Under the pieces are notes generated by a model. That model did not search any database. It was not told the origin of the DNA and was given only the letters and a program-made list of their open reading frames with translations. This document shows, in pieces, positions 1 through 8,518 of a stretch of 64,000 bases of DNA (its first letter is position 1; each line of letters opens with the position of its first letter). Position numbers and translations under genes: made by a program. The DNA is taken from positions 62,001 through 126,000 of the forward strand of contig JAWCNV010000001.1 of the NCBI GenBank assembly GCA_038848185.1. Reading direction: 5' to 3'. The DNA is from JAAOZP01 sp038848185 (GTDB lineage: Archaea > Thermoproteota > EX4484-205 > JAAOZP01).

Positions 1-309
1 AAGCTCCAGTTAAACTCGGAGCATATCCTTAAGGCGATAAAGGATTTGAAGGATTTTCCGGTGATGCGGGAAACATACAGAGAGATTCTTGAGGATGCTA
101 TGGATGTTAAAAACGCTTTAAGATTCATATCAGAGGTTGAAAATGGCGTAAGGTTTCCGCTTGTCTGCAAGCCTAATAGGGTGGCCTCCCCCATCTCGCA
201 TTCCCTCCTGGTCTCAAGCTTTACAGACGTGGTTTTAATGGAGGATAAGAGGGCTCTGCTGGAGAGGCTTCACAAGGAGGTTTTGGCAGCCATACATGCA
301 GTTAACTGA
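1..309 (+). CDS. lhr: Lhr-type ATP-dependent helicase, C-terminal end (partial)
   Basis: The reading frame is open from base 1, so this is the last ~102 residues of a gene that starts outside the window. The visible part carries no helicase motif. The ending, with DFPVMRETYREILEDAMDV and later SFTDVVLMEDKRALLERL, resembles the C-terminus of archaeal large Lhr helicases, 3'-5' SF2 enzymes implicated in repair. The next gene overlaps by 14 bases and is the metallophosphoesterase that usually sits beside Lhr, which supports the call. An internal TTG at 46 is only an in-frame codon, not a credible start. Confidence 0.72.
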   Translation, partial: KLQLNSEHILKAIKDLKDFPVMRETYREILEDAMDVKNALRFISEVENGVRFPLVCKPNRVASPISHSLLVSSFTDVVLMEDKRALLERLHKEVLAAIHAVN

Positions 310-1036
310 AGATATTGAGATAGTTGAGTTTGAACCTGCTCTCTACGTGAAGCCTTTAGACGCTATAGTTGTTGCAGATATTCATCTTGGTCTTGAATGG
401 GAGCTTGAGGAGAAAGGTGTACACATACCTTTTCCAACCTACACTCCAATAGTTAAATCCCTAAGGAATATGTTCAACTACAGGTCTGCGAGAAGACTGA
501 TAATTCTAGGAGATATAAAGAATGAATTTGGAGACATAAATCCTGAGGAGTGGACGCAGGTCCAAGACTTTATTAACGATGTCCGCAACTTCGGAGCTGA
601 ACCCCTACTAGTAAGAGGTAACCATGATAACTTCGTCAGGGTTGTTCTCAGAAGGCTGAACGTAGAGTTTCAGGATTCCCCGCTGAGGATTGGAAAGTAT
701 TTTCTTATGCATGGCGATAAAGACCATGATTTACCGGGCAGGGAAAGTGTTGTCCTAATGGGTCATGAGCATCCTGTTATCTCAATAAGGGACTCAATAG
801 GAGTTAAACATAGGTTCAAAAGCTTTCTTTACGGCGAATACCAAGGTATGAAGATAGTAGTTCTACCTTCCATGAATCCATTGACAATGGGAACCACTGT
901 AAACGAGATCGATGTTAAGGATCTTCTGTCTCCAATCTTAAGGAGAATCAACGTTTTTTCTTTAACCCCTGTATTGCTGGCTCAAGGCGAAGGATTGAAG
1001 GTTTTTCCGAAGCTCAGCAGTTTAACCATATATTAG
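296..1036 (+). CDS. Lhr-associated calcineurin-like metallophosphoesterase
   Basis: 246 residues, the usual size of the MJ0037-type phosphoesterases linked to Lhr helicases and, in bacteria, to ligase clusters. All di-metal motifs are visible: DIHLG near the N-terminus, GDIKNE, RGNHD, then HGD and GHEHP. These define a calcineurin-fold phosphodiesterase/nuclease. The ATG lies inside the end of lhr (14-base overlap), so the two are probably co-translated. The substrate is unknown; a role in processing DNA ends with Lhr is inferred from context. The 3' end overlaps the convergent PAP2-like gene by 15 bases. Confidence 0.85.
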   Translation: MQLTEDIEIVEFEPALYVKPLDAIVVADIHLGLEWELEEKGVHIPFPTYTPIVKSLRNMFNYRSARRLIILGDIKNEFGDINPEEWTQVQDFINDVRNFGAEPLLVRGNHDNFVRVVLRRLNVEFQDSPLRIGKYFLMHGDKDHDLPGRESVVLMGHEHPVISIRDSIGVKHRFKSFLYGEYQGMKIVVLPSMNPLTMGTTVNEIDVKDLLSPILRRINVFSLTPVLLAQGEGLKVFPKLSSLTIY

Positions 1037-1603
1037 TGAGGCTTGTATTCCTAGAACGCTTCCTATAACACCTATCAAGGCTCCTAATACCGTCTGACCG
1101 TAAGTATGTTCTCCAGTATTAACACGGGCCCATGCTAAAACCGCTATGAGAGGTAGGAACAGTAAACCGAAGAAGCCGTATGAATAAAGAATTAGTATAA
1201 TTGTGGATGTTAAGCCGGCTACATGAATACTTACTTTCATCGCGAAAGTCAGCAGTAAGAGGATGAGGGATGTTACTAGGAAGGAAATCGAAGTAACCTT
1301 CATAAGCATCATGCCCCGTGTTTGGAAAATATATGCCGATGCCGCGTAACCTAATAACCCTGGTAGGAAGTGTTTTGGTCTCCTCGCCCTCTCGCTCATA
1401 AACGTGTCGGATCTTCCTCTCAATCTAAGGTAGTAGACAGTCATGAAAGGCATCAGACTGTAGAAGAATAATACTGTAAAGATGTTTAGAACAGGGTTAT
1501 TAGAGAAAGTTTCCTCTCTAAGAATTATCACGAGGCCTCCAAGACCACCCACAACAGGGTTGGATAAGAGGTATGAAAGCACTCTAGCGGTTTTCCGAAC
1601 CAT
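1022..1603 (-). CDS. PAP2-superfamily-like integral membrane phosphatase
   Basis: About 193 residues with roughly six hydrophobic segments. The sequence has RARRPKHF in the middle, KVSIHVAG further on, and ARVNTGEHTYGQTVLGALIG near the end. These match the three PAP2 phosphatase motifs (KxxxxxxRP, SxH, SRxxxxxHxxxD), although the first and last are degenerate, so activity is uncertain. Lipid or polyprenyl phosphate would be the family substrate. I prefer the ATG at 1603 over the TTG at 1612 because a TATA-like element lies 27 bases upstream of it. Confidence 0.7.
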   Translation of the reverse strand: MVRKTARVLSYLLSNPVVGGLGGLVIILREETFSNNPVLNIFTVLFFYSLMPFMTVYYLRLRGRSDTFMSERARRPKHFLPGLLGYAASAYIFQTRGMMLMKVTSISFLVTSLILLLLTFAMKVSIHVAGLTSTIILILYSYGFFGLLFLPLIAVLAWARVNTGEHTYGQTVLGALIGVIGSVLGIQASLIYG

Positions 1604-1625
1604 GCTTCTCAAGCAATAGTAAAAT

Positions 1626-1634
1626 GTTAAAAAG
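1626..1634. promoter_or_regulatory. Shared TATA-like element between divergent genes
   Basis: GTTAAAAAG reads as a TATA-like box on both strands. Its centre is about 27 bases from the ATG of the rightward YkgJ-like gene (1657) and about 27 bases from the ATG of the leftward PAP2-like gene (1603). Both spacings fit leaderless archaeal transcripts. Confidence 0.45.
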
Positions 1635-1656
1635 ATTCATAAGTATGTGCAGCTAG

Positions 1657-2124
1657 ATGACTACGATGCTTTCCATCGCACTTCCGATAGCTAGGAGAAA
1701 CGAGTTGTTCAAATGCAAGCTGTGCGGGTGGAAGTGTTGCAGTCTTCATCCGGAGATCTCTGAAGAAGACTTGGAGAGAATTAGAAGAGTATCTCCTTTT
1801 TTCAAACCGTATCTTTCTCCAGAGGGTAAAATGCTTCTGATGAGTGACAAGGGTTATTGCCCGTTTCTCGAGAAAGGGCGCTGCACGATTCACGAGCATA
1901 AACCCGTGTTGTGCAAGATATACCCGTTCTATCCGGTTAACAGGATGTTTCTCGTTCCCTTTCTGAAGCTTCCGGATGATGTTGAGGTAGTTAAACATGG
2001 TCTAGAAGAGTACGTGTTCTTCTTTGACGAGGAATGTCCCGGAGTCGGGGAAGGGGACCACGTTGACTTCGACAAGATTCTCAGAATCTTCTTAGATGCG
2101 AAATCCTTGAAGTCTTTTCCATAG
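1657..2124 (+). CDS. YkgJ-family cysteine-cluster protein
   Basis: 155 residues. Conserved cysteines occur as CKLCGWKCC at the N-terminus, GYCPFLEKGRC in the middle and CKIYPF after it. This is the CxxCxxxCC...C...C...C pattern of the YkgJ/UPF0153 family, thought to bind zinc or iron-sulfur; the function is unknown. The protein is soluble, with no membrane segment. It is transcribed divergently from the PAP2-like gene. A further cysteine (EECPGVGEG) near the end fits the family's C-terminal extension. Confidence 0.8.
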   Translation: MTTMLSIALPIARRNELFKCKLCGWKCCSLHPEISEEDLERIRRVSPFFKPYLSPEGKMLLMSDKGYCPFLEKGRCTIHEHKPVLCKIYPFYPVNRMFLVPFLKLPDDVEVVKHGLEEYVFFFDEECPGVGEGDHVDFDKILRIFLDAKSLKSFP

Positions 2125-2192
2125 GTCCTTTTAAATCGGTTGATTTCTCATGCCGTCCTAAGATGATTTTTAAATGGGAATAAGCCAGAAAC

Positions 2193-2200
2193 CTTTTTAC
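2193..2200 (+). promoter_or_regulatory. TATA-like box of the DNA ligase gene
   Basis: CTTTTTAC is centred about 27 bases before the ligase ATG at 2224, consistent with a leaderless transcript. A stronger-looking TTTTTAAAT lies further up at 2167-2175 and would give a short leader instead. Confidence 0.35.
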
Positions 2201-2223
2201 CACTCTTTAGAGTCCTGTATACT

Positions 2224-3999
2224 ATGGTGATACTTTTCAGAGAGGTCGCGGACGCCATGGACCAGGTGGAGTCGACGACTAAGAGGCTTGAAATGACTAG
2301 TTTTCTCGTGGAACTCTTCAAGAAAGCCGATCCGGCTGAGCTTGAGAAACTCGTCTACCTTCTTCAAGGCAAGGTTAGACCAGATTATGAGGGTCTTGAA
2401 TTCGGAATGGCTGATAAACTCGTTCTTAGGGCTTTAATGGATTTCTCCGGGGTTGATCAGAAGACTGTTGAAAAGATCTATAAGGATAGTGGAGACCTAG
2501 GGAGCGTAGCCGAAATCCTTGCTGACAGGAAGGTTCAGAGAAAGCTTGTAAGCAAAAATCCTACTCTCTTAGAAGTGTATGAGAAGCTATACAGGCTTGC
2601 CAAGCTCGGTGGTAAAGGGTCGGTGACTCAGAAGACTAGTCTACTCTCCTCGCTGCTGATAGACATGTCTCCGAAGGAGGCTAAGTATGTTGTTAGAACC
2701 ATTACTGGGCGGCTTAGGCTAGGCATAGCTGACTACACGATACTGGACGCGCTTGCACAAGCCTTCACTGGAGACAAGTCGAACAGGCCGCTCATAGAGC
2801 GTGCGTACAACATATTGAGCGACCTTGGAGCTGTTGCAAGGGCTGTTTCAGAGAAGGGTCTTGACGGGGTTTCACAGTTTAAGATTACGGTTGGTAAGCC
2901 TGTTAGACCTATGCTTGCAGAGCGCCTCACCACCGTGCAGGAGGTTCTTGAGAAGATGGGTGGCGAGGCTGCTGCGGAATACAAGCTCGACGGGGAGCGT
3001 GTTCAAATACATAAGGATGGCAGTAGGATACTGCTTTTCTCGAGGCGCTTAGAGAATATTACAAGCCATTATCCTGATGCTGTAGAGCTTGCCGAAAGGA
3101 ACGTGAAGGCTAGGGAGGCGATTCTTGAAGCTGAGTGCGTAGCAATAAACCCTGACACCGGTGAACTCCTGCCTTTCCAAGAACTTATGCACAGAAGGAG
3201 GAAGTATGGCGTTGAGGAAGCTATGAAGGAGTATCCTGTAGCGCTTTTCTTCTTCGACCTCCTGTATGCTGACGGCTTAGACTATACTCAGAAAACCTAC
3301 GTGGAGCGGCGAGCTGCATTAAGAACGGTTATTCTTGAGGATGATAGGGTTAAACTGGTGAGGCAGATAGTTTCGAAAGACCCTGGAGAGATAGAGGTAT
3401 TCATGGAAGAGGCTATTTCAGAGGGCTGCGAGGGTCTTGTAGTGAAGGATTTGAAAGCGTTCTACAGGGCTGGCGCTAGGGAATGGAGCTGGATAAAGCT
3501 GAAGCGGGAGTATAAGGTTGAGGTTGCAGACACCATAGACCTCGTTATAGCTGGGGCTTTCCACGGCAGGGGTAAGAGAGCCGGGAAATACGGTGCATAC
3601 CTTTTGGCTGCATATGATCCTGAGGAAGACGTTTTCAAAACATTCGCTAAATGCGGTACCGGCTTTACAGATGAGGATTTAGAGCGTTTTACTAAGCTCG
3701 TCAACAATTATAGGATTAACCATAGGCATCCTAGGGTTGACTCCAAGATTGAGGCTGATGTCTGGGTTGAGCCACGTATAGTTGTTGAAATAATAGTTTC
3801 AGAAATAACTTTAAGCCCAGTACACACATGTGGGTTAAACGTGGTAAGGGAGGGCTCAGGGCTTGCAGGCCGCTTCCCAAAATATACGGGGAGGCTTAGA
3901 GATGATAAGTCCCCGGAGCAAGCTACCACAGTTAAGGAGATAGTGGAAATGTATAGGAGTCAGCTGAAGAAGATTGAGGAAGAGCCTAAGGAAACCTAG
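2224..3999 (+). CDS. lig: ATP-dependent DNA ligase
   Basis: 591 residues, the usual length of archaeal replicative ligases (about 560-600). The adenylation motif YKLDGERVQIH places the nucleophilic lysine at residue 254. Downstream are motif III-like FFDLLYADG, motif IV EGLVVKD and motif V WIKLKREY. An N-terminal helical DNA-binding domain (about 1-220) precedes the nucleotidyltransferase and OB domains. It seals nicks in replication and repair using ATP. Lhr and its phosphoesterase lie just upstream, separated by two unrelated genes, a loose echo of bacterial ligase-associated repair clusters. The last residues are a charged tail. Confidence 0.95.
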   Translation: MVILFREVADAMDQVESTTKRLEMTSFLVELFKKADPAELEKLVYLLQGKVRPDYEGLEFGMADKLVLRALMDFSGVDQKTVEKIYKDSGDLGSVAEILADRKVQRKLVSKNPTLLEVYEKLYRLAKLGGKGSVTQKTSLLSSLLIDMSPKEAKYVVRTITGRLRLGIADYTILDALAQAFTGDKSNRPLIERAYNILSDLGAVARAVSEKGLDGVSQFKITVGKPVRPMLAERLTTVQEVLEKMGGEAAAEYKLDGERVQIHKDGSRILLFSRRLENITSHYPDAVELAERNVKAREAILEAECVAINPDTGELLPFQELMHRRRKYGVEEAMKEYPVALFFFDLLYADGLDYTQKTYVERRAALRTVILEDDRVKLVRQIVSKDPGEIEVFMEEAISEGCEGLVVKDLKAFYRAGAREWSWIKLKREYKVEVADTIDLVIAGAFHGRGKRAGKYGAYLLAAYDPEEDVFKTFAKCGTGFTDEDLERFTKLVNNYRINHRHPRVDSKIEADVWVEPRIVVEIIVSEITLSPVHTCGLNVVREGSGLAGRFPKYTGRLRDDKSPEQATTVKEIVEMYRSQLKKIEEEPKET

Positions 4000-4040
4000 T
4001 TACATATTTTATCAATAGTATAGAAACATGTTTGTTGAAA

Positions 4041-4048
4041 GCTTAAAT
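4041..4048 (+). promoter_or_regulatory. TATA-like box setting the CDC48 start
   Basis: GCTTAAAT is centred 29 bases before ATG 4074 and only about 8 bases before the alternative GTG at 4053. It therefore supports the ATG and a leaderless mRNA. Confidence 0.5.
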
Positions 4049-4073
4049 CCTAGTGCTCATTTTTCTTCGAATC

Positions 4074-6224
4074 ATGAGTGAGATTCAACTGCTTGTTGCC
4101 GAAGCAAGGCCGAGAGACGTGGGTAGGAGAATAGTCAGAATAGGGAAGAGGGAGATGACTCAGCTTAATGCTGACACTGGGGATATTGTGGAGATAGTTG
4201 GGAGGAAAACCGCTTCCGCAGTAGTGTGGCCAGGATACGGTGAAGATGAGAACCGGAAGATAGTTAGGATGGATGGGCTCATAAGGAAGAGCGCGGGAGT
4301 AGCAATAGGAGACTATGTTAAGATTAGGAAGGTGGATAAGGTTGAGAACGCTAATGAAGTCGTCTTCGCCCCGATGGGCGTACGAGTATCAAACGTGGAT
4401 GAAGAGTTCTTGGATTATGTTAAGGATAAGCTTATCGATACTCCTCTAACCGAGGGTGATATAGTTGCTGTGCCTGTTTTCGGAGGTCAAGCACTAGGTC
4501 TTACAGTGATCAGAGTTAAGCCAAGAGGCTTCGTGAAGGTTACTGCCAACACTAGGCTTCAACTAGTGAGTGAGGAGGCTGCTGAGAAGCTTGCTATACC
4601 AAGAGTCACCTACGAGGATATAGGTGGATTACACGAGGAAATACAGCGAATAAGAGAAATGGTTGAGCTTCCCCTAAGGCATCCTGAACTCTTCCAGAGG
4701 CTTGGAATAGAGCCGCCTAAGGGCGTGCTCCTACATGGTCCGCCTGGAACAGGTAAAACACTCCTAGCTAAGGCTGTTGCAAACGAGTCTGATGCAACCT
4801 TCCTCTCAATAAACGGCCCTGAGATAATGAGCAAATTCTACGGGGAGTCTGAAGAGAGGCTTAGAAGAGTGTTCCAGGAGGCTCAGGAGAAGGCTCCAAG
4901 CATAATCTTCATAGATGAGATAGATGCTATCGCCCCCAAGAGAGAGGAGGTCGGCGGGGAAGTCGAGAGAAGGGTTGTAGCCCAGCTTCTCGCCCTAATG
5001 GATGGTTTGAAGTCTAGGGGAGACGTTATAGTGATAGGTGCCACTAACGTCGTCAACATGATCGACCCTGCTCTACGCAGACCAGGAAGATTCGACAGGG
5101 AGATTGAGATAGGCGTACCGGATAAGCAGGGCAGGCTTGAAATACTTCAGATCCACACTAGGTCGATGCCTCTTGAAAAAGATGTTGACTTGAAGAAGCT
5201 GGCTGAGATAACACATGGCTACACTGGCGCAGACTTGGCTGCTTTAAGCAGGGAGGCTGCTATGAAGGCTTTAAGAAGATACTTGCCGGAGATAAAGCTG
5301 GACGAGAAGATTCCTCAATCCGTTTTAGAGAAGATGGTTGTGAAAGAGGAGGATTTCATGAACGCTTTCAAAGAGATAACTCCGACTGCGATGAGGGAAG
5401 TCTATGTGGAGGTTCCAACAGTCAGATGGAGCGATGTCGGAGGTCTTGAGGGGATCAAGAGGAGGCTTATGGAGACAGTTGAGCTCCCAATAAAGAGCCC
5501 GGAGAAATTTGAGAAGCTCGGCATAACTCCGCCTAAAGCCATACTTCTCTATGGTCCACCTGGGTGCGGTAAAACTCTTCTGGCAAGGGCTGTCGCAACC
5601 GAGAGCGAGGCCAACTTCATAAGTATTAAAGGCCCAGAGGTTTTCTCCAAATGGGTTGGAGAATCTGAGAAAGCCATAAGAGAGGTTTTCAGGAAAGCCC
5701 GCCTATCCTCGCCGTCAATAATCTTTCTGGATGAGGTCGACGCAATCGCTCCAAGGAGAGGCATGAGCATGGCTGACAGCGGTGTCACGGAGAGGGTTGT
5801 AAGCCAGCTGCTTACGGAGATGGATGGTCTCACGCCGATAGAGAAGATCGTGATAGTGGGTGCAACCAATAGGCCTGAGCTCCTCGACCCTGCGATAATG
5901 AGGCCAGGCAGGTTCGAAGTTATACTGTATGTGCCGCCTCCAGACGAGGCTTCTAGGCTTCAAATACTCAAGATTCATACGGGTAAAATGCCTTTGAAAG
6001 ATGTTAGTCTAGAGGAGGTTGCTAAGAAGACTGAAGGGTATTCGGGTGCAGACTTGGAGGCACTTTGCAGAGAGGCTGGGCTCAATGCTTTAAGAAGGGA
6101 TGCTGAAAATGTTACTAAGGAGGATTTCGAGAAGGCGCTTCAAACAGTTAAACCAAGCCTGAGAGAGGAAATGCTACTGAAATACAAAAAATTCGAGGAA
6201 AAAGAGGAGCCTATGCTTATATAA
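4074..6224 (+). CDS. CDC48/VCP-type two-domain AAA ATPase
   Basis: 716 residues from ATG 4074. An N-terminal double-psi-barrel/CDC48-2 region (about 1-180) is followed by two AAA modules. Walker A GPPGTGKT is at residue 222 with FIDEIDAIAP after it; the second Walker A GPPGCGKT is at residue 494 with FLDEVDAIAPRRG. Both modules carry the second-region-of-homology arginines (RRPGRFD, MRPGRFE). The family unfolds ubiquitin-like or degron-marked proteins for the proteasome. The C-terminus EEPMLI lacks the HbYX proteasome-docking motif. A longer start (GTG 4053) is possible but the TATA position argues against it. Confidence 0.95.
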   Translation: MSEIQLLVAEARPRDVGRRIVRIGKREMTQLNADTGDIVEIVGRKTASAVVWPGYGEDENRKIVRMDGLIRKSAGVAIGDYVKIRKVDKVENANEVVFAPMGVRVSNVDEEFLDYVKDKLIDTPLTEGDIVAVPVFGGQALGLTVIRVKPRGFVKVTANTRLQLVSEEAAEKLAIPRVTYEDIGGLHEEIQRIREMVELPLRHPELFQRLGIEPPKGVLLHGPPGTGKTLLAKAVANESDATFLSINGPEIMSKFYGESEERLRRVFQEAQEKAPSIIFIDEIDAIAPKREEVGGEVERRVVAQLLALMDGLKSRGDVIVIGATNVVNMIDPALRRPGRFDREIEIGVPDKQGRLEILQIHTRSMPLEKDVDLKKLAEITHGYTGADLAALSREAAMKALRRYLPEIKLDEKIPQSVLEKMVVKEEDFMNAFKEITPTAMREVYVEVPTVRWSDVGGLEGIKRRLMETVELPIKSPEKFEKLGITPPKAILLYGPPGCGKTLLARAVATESEANFISIKGPEVFSKWVGESEKAIREVFRKARLSSPSIIFLDEVDAIAPRRGMSMADSGVTERVVSQLLTEMDGLTPIEKIVIVGATNRPELLDPAIMRPGRFEVILYVPPPDEASRLQILKIHTGKMPLKDVSLEEVAKKTEGYSGADLEALCREAGLNALRRDAENVTKEDFEKALQTVKPSLREEMLLKYKKFEEKEEPMLI

Positions 6225-6260
6225 AAACACACTATTAGTTTTTACGTTTCTAAAGATAGG

Positions 6261-6267
6261 TTTAAAG
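6261..6267 (+). promoter_or_regulatory. TATA-like box of the metal-transport operon
   Basis: TTTAAAG is centred 28 bases before the GTG of the DtxR-like gene. The palindromic operator (6275-6293) lies between this box and the start codon, across the expected transcription start. Confidence 0.5.
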
Positions 6268-6274
6268 CTTCGGA

Positions 6275-6293
6275 ACATCCTAATTTAGGATGT
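6275..6293. promoter_or_regulatory. Perfect 19-bp palindrome, probable DtxR-family operator
   Basis: ACATCCTAATTTAGGATGT is a perfect inverted repeat with 9-bp arms around one base. It spans the predicted transcription start and the first two bases of the GTG start codon of the DtxR-like regulator. TTAGG/CCTAA half-sites resemble known DtxR/IdeR/MntR boxes. Metal-loaded repressor bound here would block its own operon, including the importer. Autoregulation is inferred, but position and symmetry are directly visible. Confidence 0.7.
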
Positions 6294-6732
6294 GCCTAAA
6301 TTAAGAGCTTCAAAAAATAGTCTAACCGGAAAGGAGGCCGAGTATCTTAAGGCTGTTTTCAAGTTGCTTCCAGGAAGAGACATGGTTGGTAGCCTTGAGG
6401 TTGCTGATGCCATGGGGGTTTCATGCGCGACTGCAAGCGAATACCTTGAGAGGCTGCAGGAAAAAGGTATGATTGAAAGACATCGTTGGAGGGGCGTTAG
6501 GCTTTCGAAAATCGGCGCCATAAGGGTCAACAAAATAATTAGGAACCACAGAGTTTTTGAAACATATGTGTACAGGTTTCTTTCAATCAGCTTAGAAGAT
6601 GCTTGCGACTGTGCTAGCAGGGTTGAGCTCTATCTTCCGGAGAAAATTGTGGACTCTATGTGCAGTGCCCTAGGGCATCCTAAGACCTGCCCCCATAAAA
6701 ACCATATTCCAGGGGGGCGATACTGTTGCTGA
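6292..6732 (+). CDS. DtxR/MntR-like metal-dependent transcriptional regulator
   Basis: 146 residues starting at GTG. Residues ~10-65 form a winged helix-turn-helix (VADAMGVSCATASEYLERLQ), followed by the dimerisation/metal-binding helices. The ending GHPKTCPHKNHIPGGRYCC matches the GHPxxCPHGxPIP signature of DtxR/MntR proteins, with extra cysteines. There is no SH3-like third domain, as in MntR and short archaeal homologues. It is first in an operon with a ZnuABC-like importer (6-base overlap with the next gene) and has a palindromic operator on its start. It probably senses zinc, manganese or iron; which one cannot be decided here. Confidence 0.88.
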   Translation: MPKLRASKNSLTGKEAEYLKAVFKLLPGRDMVGSLEVADAMGVSCATASEYLERLQEKGMIERHRWRGVRLSKIGAIRVNKIIRNHRVFETYVYRFLSISLEDACDCASRVELYLPEKIVDSMCSALGHPKTCPHKNHIPGGRYCC

Positions 6733-7742
6733 GAAAGATGATTATAGTTATGACGGTTTATGCCTTTTTAATGGGTTCAATCGTTTCTACGATTGCTCAG
6801 AGAGGGGAGAAGGTCAGGGTTGCTGTTACAATAAGTTTTCTTAAACCGATTGTTTACTCAATAGTGGGTAGTCTTGGAGAAATTTATTCGATTGTCCCCG
6901 AGGAAGCTGAGCCGCATGGTTTCACGCTTACCCCAAGCATTGTCAGAGACGCGTTGAACTCTGACCTGATAGTTGTAACTGGGCACATGGAGTGGGAGGA
7001 GGAGCTTGTTAAGCAGGTTGCTAATGAGAAGGGGGTTCAGCCGTGTTCGATATCTTTGAATCTTCTTAACTTAACCGGGATTAAAATACTTGGGTTTGAA
7101 GGCGAGAGGAATATTCACGGCTTCTGGCTTCTCCCAGACAATGCGGTTAAGATAGCAGAGGCGTTGAGAAGCAGGCTTTCAGAACTGAGACCTGAGTACT
7201 CCGGGGAGTTTTCATCAAACTTAATGCTTTTTGAAGAACAGGCTTCTAATCTCAAGGCTTTTCTCAACAGGCTTTCAGAGAAATACGGTTCGTCTGGAAG
7301 GAAGGTTGTTATATGTTTCTACGCCGAGCAATATGTTGCTGAGGCCATGGGTTTAAAGACTGGTGCTGTACTGGTGGGCGAGGAAGAGATTGTGAGCCCA
7401 GAGTCTTTAAGCAGGGTTTACAATGGTCTTAGGTCAGGGGAGTATGCTTGCATGGTTGCTTCTGATACTGCCCTAGGGATGAGCGGTGTTCAAAACACTC
7501 TCCAACAGATATCTAGAGAGACGGGTTGTTCAATAGCATACGTCTCAATCGTCTCGACCAATGGTTTAGAAAAGTACGATGAAGTCATGTATTACAATGC
7601 TGGTCAGGTTTACAGTGCTCTTCTCTCTGGAAACAGGTCTGCTTCAAGCGAGTTTAATGTTTATCTCCTATCAACCCTCATAGCACTGCTAGTAATCATC
7701 TTTGAGACATCCCTGTTGGTTAAGTGGAGGATGAGAATATGA
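6726..7742 (+). CDS. znuA: Metal ABC transporter substrate-binding protein (ZnuA/TroA family)
   Basis: 338 residues from TTG 6726, overlapping the regulator. An N-terminal signal segment (LRKMIIVMTVYAFLMGSIV) is followed by a cluster A-I fold. Candidate metal ligands are visible: EPHGFTLTPS, GHMEWEEEL and NIHGFWLLPD each supply a histidine. A C-terminal hydrophobic stretch (TLIALLVIIFETSLLV) would anchor it to the outer face of the membrane. It binds Zn2+ or Mn2+ outside the cell and passes it to the ZnuB-like permease. No histidine-rich loop is present, so the metal is unresolved; the symbol follows the general family. Confidence 0.85.
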   Translation: MLRKMIIVMTVYAFLMGSIVSTIAQRGEKVRVAVTISFLKPIVYSIVGSLGEIYSIVPEEAEPHGFTLTPSIVRDALNSDLIVVTGHMEWEEELVKQVANEKGVQPCSISLNLLNLTGIKILGFEGERNIHGFWLLPDNAVKIAEALRSRLSELRPEYSGEFSSNLMLFEEQASNLKAFLNRLSEKYGSSGRKVVICFYAEQYVAEAMGLKTGAVLVGEEEIVSPESLSRVYNGLRSGEYACMVASDTALGMSGVQNTLQQISRETGCSIAYVSIVSTNGLEKYDEVMYYNAGQVYSALLSGNRSASSEFNVYLLSTLIALLVIIFETSLLVKWRMRI

Positions 7743-8518
7743 GTGGATACGTGGTGTCTGTGAAAGATGTTTCAGTAAGGTTGAACAGCCATATTGTTTT
7801 AGAAGACGTAAGCTTCGAAGTTGAAACTCCTTCACTCATAACAGTAGTTGGGCCAAATGGGGCGGGTAAGACGACGCTGATAAAGCTCCTACTCGGAATG
7901 GTTAAGCCTTTCAAGGGGAGTGTAGAGGTACTAGGGTTAAACCCCTTTGTTGAAAACATTAAGCTTAGAAACTTGATCGGATATGTTCCACAGAGGGATA
8001 GGGTTTCATACGAAACACCGCTGAGAGTAGGAGAGGTAGTGTTGATGGGAATACTGTTGAAGAAGGGCTTTCCAAGGATTGTTTCCGAAGAAGATGTTAA
8101 GTCTGCCAGAAGAGCCCTGTCATACCTAGGTATGGATGGTTACTGGGGATCGTTTTTCAACGAGCTTAGTGGAGGCCAGCAGAGGCGAGTTCTGATAGCT
8201 AGGGCATTAGCATCCGACCCTATGCTTCTCCTTTTAGACGAGGTTTTCGCCGGCTTGGATTCTGAGAGCCAAGAGAACTTGCTTAAAGTCTTCAGGATGC
8301 TTAAGGAGAGGGGGAGAAGCATAATTATTGTTGAGCACGAGGTTGACCCCATAATCGAGTTGACGGATAGGATCCTGGTTTTAAACAGGGTTGTTTGTGC
8401 ATACGGGGAGCCCGGCAGCGTTTTAAGCGAGGACGCGTTGAAACCTATCTATCCATGTTTAAAGACGGTTGAGAAAGAGGGTAGGCAAATCATTATTCTA
8501 GGTGATAAGCATGCTTGA
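7739..8518 (+). CDS. znuC: Metal ABC transporter ATP-binding protein (ZnuC-like)
   Basis: 259 residues from ATG 7739. That ATG overlaps the upstream TGA as ATGA; the in-frame GTG at 7724 is less likely. Walker A GPNGAGKTT, Q-loop PQRDRV, signature LSGGQQRRVLIARAL, Walker B LLLLDEVFAGLD and switch histidine VEHE are all present. It energises metal import with the neighbouring permease and binding protein. Confidence 0.93.
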   Translation: MSGYVVSVKDVSVRLNSHIVLEDVSFEVETPSLITVVGPNGAGKTTLIKLLLGMVKPFKGSVEVLGLNPFVENIKLRNLIGYVPQRDRVSYETPLRVGEVVLMGILLKKGFPRIVSEEDVKSARRALSYLGMDGYWGSFFNELSGGQQRRVLIARALASDPMLLLLDEVFAGLDSESQENLLKVFRMLKERGRSIIIVEHEVDPIIELTDRILVLNRVVCAYGEPGSVLSEDALKPIYPCLKTVEKEGRQIIILGDKHA

